Assembly: GCA_030549495.1 (NCBI GenBank)
Contig: JAUIRK010000928.1
Coordinates: 75,001-139,000 of the forward strand
Reading direction: 5' to 3'
DNA: 64,000 nucleotides
From: Nectonema munidae
Lineage: Eukaryota > Nematomorpha > Nectonematoida > Nectonematidae
In this document: positions 49,901-61,700 of the stretch, piece by piece
Layout: every line of letters starts with the position of its first letter
Numbering within the stretch: the first letter of the stretch is position 1
Position numbers and translations under genes: made by a program
The notes under the pieces: generated by a model
Databases searched by the model: none
Seen by the model: only the letters and a program-made list of their open reading frames with translations
Told to the model about the DNA's origin: nothing

Positions 49901-52213
49901 TCATTGTCAACAAGATGCTAGTAAATAAAATGTAAATTTTATTTTAGAAGAAAATTATAACGTGATGATGACTATGAAACTTATTTTGATAGTAAGCTTT
50001 CAAAGGTGTGGAGAGAGAGATATTGAAAAAAAATTTACTTCAATAACTCATTCTTAGTCGAAATTAAGGCTATTAATAAAACGGTTGGTGTGTAAATTCT
50101 TTAATTCGAGCGAGAAATTGATTGAAAACCATTTTTCTTTTATTTATCAATTTTTTTGATTCTTGAAGAAAGTTTCTGTTAAGTGTGATGAAGATTATTG
50201 GATCAGTAACAGAGATGCTATAATACCAAGCATATATAAATTCGAAGTACCAAGTATGCCAACTTACATGAAAGAGCATAATTATCCCTAAAGGCAAGTA
50301 AAACACGATCAAGTTCAAATTTATTAATAGGGAAACGATGCAGGAGTGAGCATTTTTATGGAAAATAGATCTTTTGCAAAGCTTCATCCTTAAAAATAAC
50401 TTTCTTTTCATGTACAAAATCAGTGCAGTGATGATGAGAACGGTACAAATAGGCACTATCACTATCAAAGAGAAAAGAAACGGCAACAAACACTGGAAAG
50501 AATATAAATTGCAATTATCTTCTACTTTTTTCATGTTTTTCATGAGCAGTATCGGAAGGGATGTGACAAGAAAGTTGAAAAATAAAATGAGAGTTAAAGC
50601 AATACTAAGGGGCAAGAAGCTTGTCGAGCTTTGGAAATTAGTCGGCTTCCAATAAATCAAAAGGTGATGGACAGAAAGTAAAATCGTAGCATAAACGATA
50701 TACCCTCCCATCATTGGACTCATCGCATAATTAAATAGGCAGAGCGTGGACACATTACTCTCTATGTGGAAGAAAAGTGCCCAGCGTATGCAAAAGATGA
50801 TAGAACATTTGATCAAATGAGTAATCGAGATTGTGAGGACAACTAAATTCCGTGGAATCCGCAGTCTTTGCACTGAAGCAAAGAGGTAAATAACAAGAGT
50901 GTTGGCAAAAATTCCGGAAATGTTGGTAAACCATTCTCCTACTTTTATGAAAAAAAAGCCAAGTTTAGCAGGGTCAGTGGTGTTTGCGACTTTGAAAAAA
51001 CCATATTTTCGAGAAAAAATTGACATAGCGCTAAGTGTGTGTAGATGAAGGAACGCTCACATTCATGTGTGATTGATTATTATTATTATAGATTATACTT
51101 GTGAAACATATTAAATGTTTTTTTTCAATCAAATCAATTATTTATTAACTTTTTTGTAATAAATTTGACTATTTCAAATTATTTTCATTAACGTCAAATG
51201 TATCATGCAAAACTTGAAATAAATGAAATACTAAATTATATAATGAAGTGTACACTGCTCGTCTAAAGATACTTTATATAGATGTTACAGCAAACTACAT
51301 TTTATTAGTCAAATATTCTTAACAAAATAATATCTATTTTAAAATTTTCCTTCGCAACCAAAAAATTGTGACAAAAGTTTAGAGATATGTGGCAAAGAGG
51401 AGACAAGAGAGCGACTTATTCGCTCATTATCGAATTTTATTTATACCAATTTATATTCCTCGAGTGGAATATATAAATGTAAATGATTCTAACACACTTC
51501 AAGGAACATAAATTTTAAGGATGGTCTTCTTTCTTTTTTAATAAAATATAGAGATAACTTTCGTTTTTTGAAACAATGATGCGACACTGCTCTTCAAGGG
51601 GTTGAATTTATCGTTTTCCTTATATATTATATCTCATAACCTGTACGGTTGAACGCGGGTAGACAACTTGCGTGTTATCTCCAACCCGTATATTACGATG
51701 ATTCTTCTCCAACATGTATTCTACGATGATTCATCTCCAAACTATATACTACAATGATTCATCTTCAACCTGTATACTACGATGGTTTCTATTCCATGTA
51801 GAAATAACTAGGGAGACAATGTTCAACTTTCTGTTCACATTCTGCTAGATGTAAGATTTCATATACCTCATTCGGGGAGACGATGCTACATAAGTTATTA
51901 CCTATATACATTTGTATACTACGTTGGTTCATCTCCAACCTGTATACCGCGATAATTCATCTCCAACCTATATCAGAGGTCTGGCAAGACCTCCGGGGAG
52001 ACAACTCGCAAAACTTGCAAGCCTTATTATATATTTAAATGTGTAAATCGTAAAATGCTTAAAAAATATACTTAAAATAAAAATTTTCAAAAAATATTTT
52101 ACATACATATTGAAAGCCACATTTCAAAAATTCTACCTAAAAGTTCAAAAAATTTAACTTTGAAATTGCAGTTTTATTTCATAAAAACTATATGATTGGT
52201 TGAAATGTTTATG

Positions 52214-52260
<47 letters not shown>

Positions 52261-55200
52261 ACTACCAATACTACTTTTTGGAAATTTTTACTTGTTTGAT
52301 TTGAAGAAAGAATTCAACTGTTTTTCAATATTTCTTTTTCATGATATATATATCATTAGAAAGCTTATCGTTTGCTACATACTCTAGAATAATTTATTTT
52401 TGCAAAAGTTTTAAAAAATTTTAATAAATGGACATTACTTCGAAAAATTTTGTCTAAATTTTTGAAAAAATTACGGACCACCTTTTTGTTTAAGCATAAT
52501 GTGTCTTTTTTAAAAAAAAATTAAATGAAAATGGTGTCATTGGAAAGGTATACTCTTTGTGGTTAACATAGGCTAGGTTATACAAATAAATATATTTTTA
52601 TTTTTCCAAAATCTGCTTTTATGTGAGGTCAGTCAAGTTTTATCTAGTTTCAAAAAATACCAATAATAATTAACGTTCTTAATTTATAAAATATTTTTTG
52701 AATACTTTATATTCACAAAGGTAAAATATGATTTTTCACATTTTAAAATTTCATAGTTAAAGAAAACTGTCGAAAATTAATATATATTTTTTACTTTTTA
52801 TGGGTCAGTAGTATAGGTCAGTATAATGTTTTTCTAATAAATTTAAAATTATTTTTGAAGTGAAAAATGTTGATCGAATGTACAAGATTTGAAGCTATAC
52901 TCTTTGTGGGTAAAATACGCTAGGTTTTACAAATAAATATATTTTTATTTTTTCAAAATCCGCTTTTATGTGAGGTCAGTCAACTTTTATCTAGTTTCAA
53001 AAAATACCAATAATTAACGTGATGAGTTTATATATTATTTCTTCAAAATTTTATATTCACAAAGGTAGAATATGGGTTTTAACATTTTAAAATGTCATAG
53101 TTAAATAAAACTGTCGAAAATTAATATATATTTTTTACTATTTATGGGTCAGTATAATATTTTTCTAATAAATTTTAAATTTTTTTTCAAGTGAAAAATG
53201 TCGATTAAATGTAAGAGTTTTGTTTGATAATCGTAGTCTACTTTTATTTAGTTTAGATGCAACCTTTCTAATTTTTAACGAAGGGCATTCGTTATATTTA
53301 TACCGACAGTGTGCGAAGAATAAATCACATTATTGATTGATTTTAGAGCATAACTATGCGAAGAAAGATTAACACATGTTGCATTACGCGTTTGTGAGCG
53401 CAGTGAATTCTTATCTCGCATACGCTACACCACATCTTTAGCACGCGTGTGTGGTTTATTTTATCGGGCTAGTGTACGCTTAGTTTATTTGTAGTGTTCC
53501 TAGCTTAAATCTTAGTCAAATATTAAAACGCTTATAACTTTCACATTTCTCAACAAAATGCATCATGCGATATACCAAATTAAAGCATTTTTTATGGGCT
53601 TTCAGAATACATTACTTATATCATAAGTACTTAAGAAATGCCATTTTACTGTTTTTATTTTCCATGGGCTTCATACCATTAATTAGCAGATAAGGGATGC
53701 ATTTTAAACTAAAGCTCCTTTCATTATGACAAATTTTTACCTATATTATGTGACAATTTCCAGCACAATTATAAAGCGACTCTATTCTCAGAATCTAAAT
53801 TTATTTGTAGATTTTTATAAAATAGTATTAGTTTTTCCATTTTTTTTTATAAATTAACCTTCGTTTTTTTATTGGTCAGTATAATCTTTTTCTAATAAAT
53901 TTAAAATTATTTTTGAAGTGAAAAATGTAGATCGAATGTACAAGTTTTGTTGGATAATCGTAGTCCACTATTTATTTTTAGATTTTTATAAAATCATTTT
54001 AGTTTTCAGTTTCTTATATATTAACATTAGTTTTTTACTTCTTTTGAAGTGCGGGTTTGATTTACACTTTGATTCGAAAAAAATATGTTTTGGATAAATA
54101 TTATTTTATTATTGTTTATTACATATAAATTTTTAAAGAGAAGATAAATAGATCAAAATATGTGTTTTAATCAATTTTTATCAATAAGTAATCTCATGAA
54201 TTTATTTTTTTTTCACTTTAATCCTAAATTTATTTCTATATTTTTATAAAATAATTATAATTTTCGACATCCACATTGAAGAAATAATGAGTTTTGTTGG
54301 ATAATCATAATCTACTTTTATTTAGATTAGATACAACCTTTATAAGGGATGCATTTTAAACTAAAGCTCCTTTCATTTGGACAAATTTTTACCTATATTA
54401 TGTGATAATTTCTAACACAATTATAAAGCGAGCTCTACTCTCAGAATCTAAATTTATTTGTAGATTTTGAATTAATCAACCAAAATTTAAATGCGGGTTT
54501 GATTTACACTTTGATTCGAAAAAATATGTTTTGGATAAATATTATTTTTATTATTGTTTACTGCATTAAATTTAAGGAGATAAGGGATGCATTTTAAACT
54601 AAAGCTTTTTTCATTTGGACAAATTTTTACCTATATTCTGTGACAATTTCCAGCCCAATTATAAAGCGACTCTACTTTCAGAATCTAAATTTATTTATAT
54701 ATTGAAGAAATATTTTTTCAGTATAAAGAGTTTAGAAAACTCTTCTCTAATATGTAATGATATATTCTCATAACCTGTACGGTTGAACGCGGGTAGACAA
54801 CTTGCGTGTTATCTCCAACCCGTATATTACGATGATTCTTCTCCAACCTGTATTCTACGATGATTCATCTCCAACCTGTATACTACGATAATTCATCTCC
54901 TACCTGTATACTACGATCATTCATCTTCAACCTGTATACTACGATGGTTTCTATTCCATGTACAAATAACTAGGGAGACAATGTTCAACTTTCTGTTCAC
55001 ATTCTGCTAGATGTAAGATTTGATATACCTCATTCGGGGAGACGATGCTACATAAGTTATTACCTATATACATTATACCTGTATACTACGTTGGTTCATC
55101 TCCAACCTGTATACCGCGATAATTCATTGGTTCATCTCCAACCTGTATACCGCGATAATTCATCTCCAACCTATCAGTACATATTTTGCTAGATGTAAGA

Positions 55201-58200
55201 TTTGATATACCTCATTCGGGGAGAGGATGTTAGATAAGTTATTAATTTTTTCACTATATTAAATAATATATTTTATCAAATAATCAAAATAAAATTCTGT
55301 AATCAAAGAATCGAAAAATATTCTTTAAAAAATCAAAAAATATCAAACTTTCTGTTCATATTTTGCTACCTCATACGATGTTACAAAAGTTATTACCTAT
55401 ACTTTGCAATTTGCACGATTTTAAATATTATATTTGTCAAATAATCAAAATAAAATTCTGTAATCAAAGAATCGAAAAATATTCTTTAAAAAATCAAAAA
55501 ATATCAAAGTTTCTTTTCATATTTTGCTACCTCATACGATGTTACAAAAGTTATTACCTATACTTTGCAATTTGAACAATTTTATATATTATATTTGTCG
55601 AATAATCAAAGAATCGAAAAATGTTAAAATCAAAAAATATTTATTATCGAATAATCAAAGAATCGAAAAATGTTCAAATCAAAAAATATTTATTCTTTTT
55701 AAATATATCGTTGGCTCCCCTTACTTTTAGTTTCGTATGTGGATAATTTGATAAAAATTAATTATTAAAGACTAGGTTTATCTTTTAATTTTAAAAGTAA
55801 GGGGAGCCAACGATATATTTAAAAAGAATAAATATTTTTTGATTTGAACATTTTTCGATTCTTTGATTATTCGACAAATATAATATTTAAAATCGTGCAA
55901 ATTGCAAAGTATAGGTAATAACTTTTGTAACATCGTATGAGGTAGCAAAATATGAACAGAAAGTTTGATATTTTTTGATTTTTTAAATAATATTTTTCGA
56001 TTCTTTGATTACAGAATTTTATTTTGATTATTTGATAAAATATATTATATAGGTTGGAGATGAATTATCGCGGTATACAGGTTGGAGATGAACCAACGTA
56101 GTATACAAATGTATATAGGTAATAACTTATGTAGCATCGTCTCCCCGAATGAGGTATATCAAATCTTACATCTAGCAGAATGTGAACAGAAAGTTGAACA
56201 TTGTCTCCCTAGTTATTTCTACATGGAATAGAAACCATCGTAGTATACAGGTTGAAGATGAATCATTGTAGTATATAGTTTGGAGATGAATCATCGTAGA
56301 ATACAGGTTGGAGAAGAATCATCGTAATATACGGGTTGGAGATAACACGCAAGTTGTCTACCCGCGTTCAACCGTACAGGTTATGAGAATATATCATTAC
56401 ATATTAGAGAAGAGTTTTCTAAACTCTTTATACTGAAAAAATATTTCTTCAATATACAAATAAATTTAGATGAGAATATATCATTACATATTAGAGAAGA
56501 GTTTTCTAAACTCTTTATACTGAAAAAATATTTCTTCAATATACAAATAAATTTAGATTCTGAAAGTAGAGTCGCTTTATAATTGGGCTGGAAATTGTCA
56601 CAGAATATAGGTAAAAATTTGTCCAAATGAAAAAAGCTTTAGTTTAAATAGCATCCCTTATCTCCTTAAATTTAATGCAGTAAACAATAATAAAAATAAT
56701 ATTTATCCAAAACATATTTTTTCGAATCAAAGTGTAAATCAAACCCGCATTTAAATTTTGGTTGATTAATTCAAAATCTACAAATAAATTTAGATTCTGA
56801 GAGTAGAGTCGCTTTATAATTGTGTTAGAAATTATCACATAATATAGGTAAAAATTTGTCCAAATGAAAGGAGCTTTAGTTTAAAATGCATCCCTTATAA
56901 AGGTTGTATCTAATCTCAATAAAAGTAGACTATGATTATCCAACAAAACTCATTATTTCTTCAATGTGAATGTCGAAAATTATAATTATTTTATAAAAAT
57001 ATAGAAATAAATTTAGGATTAAAGTGAAAAAAAAATAAATTCATGAGATTACTTATTGATAAAAATTGATTAAAACACATATTTTGATCTATTTATCTTC
57101 TCTTTAAAAATTTATATGCAATAAACAATAATAAAATAATATTTATCCAAAACATATTTTTTTCGAATCAAAGTGTAAATCAAACCCGCACTTCAAAAGA
57201 AGTAAAAAACTAATGTTAATATATAAAAAACTGAAAAATAAAATGATTTTATAAAAATCTAAAAATTAATAGTGGACTACGATTATCCAACAAAACTTGT
57301 ACATTCGATCTACATTTTTCACTTCAAAAATAATTTTAAATTTGTTAGAAAAAGATATTATACTGACCAATAAAAAACGAAGGTTAATTTATAAAAAAAA
57401 TGGAAAAACTAATACTATTTTATAAAAATCTACAAATAAATTTAGATTCTGAGAGTAGAGTCGCTTTATAATTGTGCTGGAAATTGTCACATAATATAGG
57501 TAAAAATTTGTCATAATGAAAGGAGCTTTAGTTTAAAATGCATCCCTTATCTGCTAATTAATGGTATGAAACCCATGGAAAATAAAAACAGTAAAATGGC
57601 ATTTCTTAAGTACTTATGATATAAGTAATGTATTCTGAAAGGCCATAAAAAATACTTTAATTTGGTATATCGCATGATGCATTTTGTTGAGAAATTTGAA
57701 AGTTATAATTGTTTTAATATTTGACTAAGATTTAAGCTAGGAACACTACAAATAAACTAAGCGTACACTAGCCCGATAAAATAAACCACACACGCGTGCT
57801 AAAGATTATATTAATTTTCGACAGTTTTATTTAACTATGACATTTTAAAATGTTAAAACCCATATTCTACCTTTGTGAATATAAAATTTTGAAGAAATAA
57901 TATATAAACTCATCACGTTAATTATTGGTATTTTTTGAAACTAGATAAAAGTTGACTGACCTCACATAAAAGCGGATTTTGAAAAAATAAAAATATATTT
58001 ATTTGTAAAACCTAGCGTATTTTACCCACAAAGAGTATAGCTTCAAATCTTGTACATTCGATCAACATTTTTCACTTTAAAAATAATTTTAAATTTATTA
58101 GAAAAACATTATACTGACCTGTACTACTGACCCATAAAAAGTAAAAAATATATATTAATTTTCGACAGTTTTCTTCAACTATGAAATTTTAAAATGTAAA

Positions 58201-58677
58201 AAATCATATTTTACCTTTGTGAATATAAAATATTGAAAAAATATTATATAAATTAAGAACGTTAATTATTATTGGTATTTTTTGAAACTAGATAAAACTT
58301 GACTGACCTCACATAAAAGCAGATTTTGGAAAAATAAAAATATATTTATTTGTATAACCTAGCCTATGTTAACCACAAAGAGTATACCTTTCCAATGACA
58401 CCATTTTCATTTAATTTTTTTTTAAAAAAGACACATTATGCTTAAACAAAAAGGTGGTCCGTAATTTTTTCAAAAATTTAGACAAAATTTTTCGAAATAA
58501 TGTCCATTTATTAAAATTTTTTAAAACTTTTGCAAAAATAAATTATTCTAGAGTATGTAGCAAACGATAAGCTTTCTAATGATATATATATCATGAAAAA
58601 AAAATATTGAAAAACAGTTGAATTCTTTCTTCAAATCAAACAAGTAAAAATTTCCAAAAAGTAGTATTGGTAGTAGT

Positions 58678-58716
<39 letters not shown>

Positions 58717-61700
58717 TACATAAACATTTCAATCAATCATATAGTTTTTATGAAATAAAACTGCAATTTCAAAGTTAAATTTTTTGAACTTTTAGGTAGA
58801 ATTTTTGAAATGTGGCTTTCAATATGTATGTAAAATATTTTTTGAAAATTTTTATTTTAAGTATATTTTTTAAGCATTTTACGATTTACACATTTAAATA
58901 TATAATAAGGCAGGCAAGTTTTGCGAGTTGTCTCCCCGGAGGTCTTGCCAGACCTCTGATATTTTATTTATTATTATTTAATAAACGCTATTTCAACTTC
59001 TAACAAAGGAATAAAGCATGTAGATATTCACTCATCTTCTTAGTTTGAATGTATTATTATTTCCGCTCTCTTATCAATCCATCAATTAATTAATATTTCT
59101 TCGATTCTACACTGATAGATTTTAAAGAAGGAATATTTGGAAGAATGTTTTTTCAAATAATACTTTACTCTATTTAGTTTAAGTATGGTTCCAAGAATTC
59201 TGAAAATTTAATAACAATTTTTTTGAATAATCGGATGTTTTAGAGTCTACCTTTTCCAAGTTATAATCCATTTTGTCAATGTTGTGCTATGCTTGAGAAT
59301 TGAATTGCTCTTTGCTTGAAATGTCTTGTTTCAAATAGCACCCTGAATACTGAATTGTGGAAAGATTTGGTTTTGAATTATCATCGTACTTTTTGGTTTT
59401 TAGAGTGAAACCGAATGCTATGATTGCCTTCCTAAAGCTCATACGAAAACGTATGCAAGTTGTACTATACGCAATACTCCTAGTGAGCCTGTTCACTGCG
59501 TTGTTTGGGCAAAAAATCTTTTCAAGTAACTTTTACTTTGGCTTGTCACCTAATTTTGATTACATATATAAAATAGAATTTGAAATGCAAATTGCAAATA
59601 TATGACACTATATACAAGAATTAGAAATATTTGTCTTAATTATTAGTTTATATAAAATTTTTACTTAGACGCCAATGTCATTGAAGAAAAATAAGCCAAT
59701 TTCTTTTACGACACAGAGTTGAACATATGTGCTACAACATACTACATAAATATTCATACATGCATATCATGAATAAGGTGATACGACCTATATATCACAT
59801 CATGAGTCGCCTTTTGCCACACAGAGTTTTACTACGACTTTTATCGTATTTTGTACCAAATGTGCTATTTGCTTTCATTTTGCATATATCTTTTTTCCAT
59901 AATTTCACACTCATATCATTTTATACGCTTAGGTTCCCATAAAAATATTCAAAGCGAGTATTTACGGTTTTGGAACACTCAATCACAAATTCGCATTAAA
60001 TTTTAAAGTATGAAATTTGTAGAAAAATTGTCCTCTAAAAGAGCTTCAGAAAAGCAAATAAAATGTATAATTGCTTATTTAACCGGTTAACGACCACAGT
60101 CGACATTAACGTCCACTTTACAAAAAATGTGAATCGTCTGTTCTGCTTTATACTAGATATCGTCTTATTATTCTGGTCGTTAACGGGTTAAGATTAATTG
60201 ACACATAACATTTAGATTACACTGGTCAACAAATTTTTATTTTTTTTCTTTGGCAGACCATCTAGGAGTGTTTTCTGGGGTTTTGAAGGTCGCTGATTAC
60301 GAATATAACATTGGTTTTGTCTGATTGGCTCTAGTTTAGAAGATACTGATAGCCTCAAATAAGCCTAAACTGCTAAAATTCTCCCTGAAATACTTCAATA
60401 TAGAAGCAGTAAATAATAATATCAGAAAATACATAATAATTATTATGTATGTAGTGTTTTTAAAACAGTATTTAAGAATTTTCTTTTTAATTCTTTTCCT
60501 TTTTTATTCCAGAGTTGAAAATGAGTTCCAGAGAGAAAATGAGTTCTTCTAAAAGACGTTGTAGATATGAACCGGATGTCTTTTGTTACATCTGTGGACA
60601 GTATATGATGGCACAACAAAAGAGGAATATTACAGACTTTGTCAAGAGGGCGTACAAAGCATACTTCGATATGAAACTAGGTGACCAAGATAAGTCTTGG
60701 GCCCCACATATGGTGTGCAAAACCTGTGTAGAAAGTCTCCGCGGTTGGACCAATGGTAAGCTGAAGTTGAAGTTTGCTGTACCAATGGTGTGGAGAGAGC
60801 CCAAGAATCATTTTGATGACTGCTACTTCTGTATCAATGATATGACGGGGTTTAACAAGCACAAGAAAGCAAATTGGCAGTATCCGAGCCTGGATTCTGC
60901 TATCCGTCCTGTTGCGCACTCTGAGGATCTACCTGTGCCTGTTTTCACCAGTCTGCCTGAAATCGATGAAACCGAAGAGATTCCAGCTGATCTTTCAATA
61001 TCAAGTGGTGATAGCTGTAGTGACTATGAAGAACCCTCAAATGGCCCTCAGCTTTTCAATCAATCTGAACTTAATGACCTAGTGCGAGACCTTTGTTTGT
61101 CGAAGGAGCAGTCTGAAGTTCTTGCATCACGACTCCAAGAGAAAAACATTCTTGATTCTGGCACAAAAGTAACATACTATAGGACAAGGGAAGGCAGCTT
61201 GCTTCGTTTCTTTTCTAAAGAAGATGACCTGGTCTTTTGTAATGACGTTTCTGCACTTCTTAACTGCATGGGGATCTCGTCATATGACCCAGCAGATTGG
61301 CGTCTCTTTATAGATAGCTCGAAATCAAGTCTAAAAGTTGTACTTTTGCATAATGGCAATAAGTTTGCTCCTGTACCAATTGGCCATTCTACCAAGATGA
61401 AAGAAGAGTATGATGGTATCCAATTTGTTCTTGAAAAACTAAATTACAACACTCATAAATGGCTGATTTGTGTGGACTTGAAAATGGTGAATTTTCTGCT
61501 TGGTCAGCAAAGTGGGTACACAAAGTATCCCTGCTTTCTTTGTTTGTGGGATAGCAGAGCAAGAAACCAGCACTGGAGAAGGGAGAACTGGCCAGAACGA
61601 GAAAGTCTCGAAGTCGGCACAGCCAACGTCATCAATGAGCCTTTGGTACCCAGGGATAGAATCATCTTCCCTCCATTGCACATAAAACTAGGGCTCATGA

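Larger units (their letters stand above)
51970..58962. repeat. Giant inverted repeat (palindrome), ~7.0 kb
   Basis: Left arm 51970-55729, loop 55730-55791, right arm 55792-58962. The arms match through nearly their whole length with few differences by eye. Both outer tips carry GAGGTCT-GGCA-AGACCTC, itself a small hairpin, followed inward by CGGGGAGACAACTCGC and a palindromic GCAAAACTTGC. The inner third contains the 28-bp minisatellite seen in copies A and B; the outer two thirds are AT-rich and non-coding, with a (TAA)n run in each arm. Left-only sequence of about 310 bases (53122-53431) and a right-only 87-base duplication (56384-56557) make the arms unequal. It lies within UBA2 intron 5 and should fold as long double-stranded RNA in the pre-mRNA. 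Confidence 0.95.
45849..59403. other. UBA2 intron 5: giant intron with nested gene and palindrome
   Basis: Contains a hAT-type end (CAGGGCCGGCTTTAGG at about 45891), AT-rich sequence to 47.9 kb and a worn inverse relative of the 30738 element (47900-48990). The antisense seven-helix receptor (50073-51026), repeat copy B (51633-51969) and the 7-kb palindrome (51970-58962) follow. The palindrome ends 441 bases before exon 6. Short open frames at 46905-47256 show no recognisable content. Confidence 0.85.

Noticed and set aside
52196-52387. Ile-rich open frame
   Set aside because: Translation of a (TAA)n microsatellite inside the palindrome arm.
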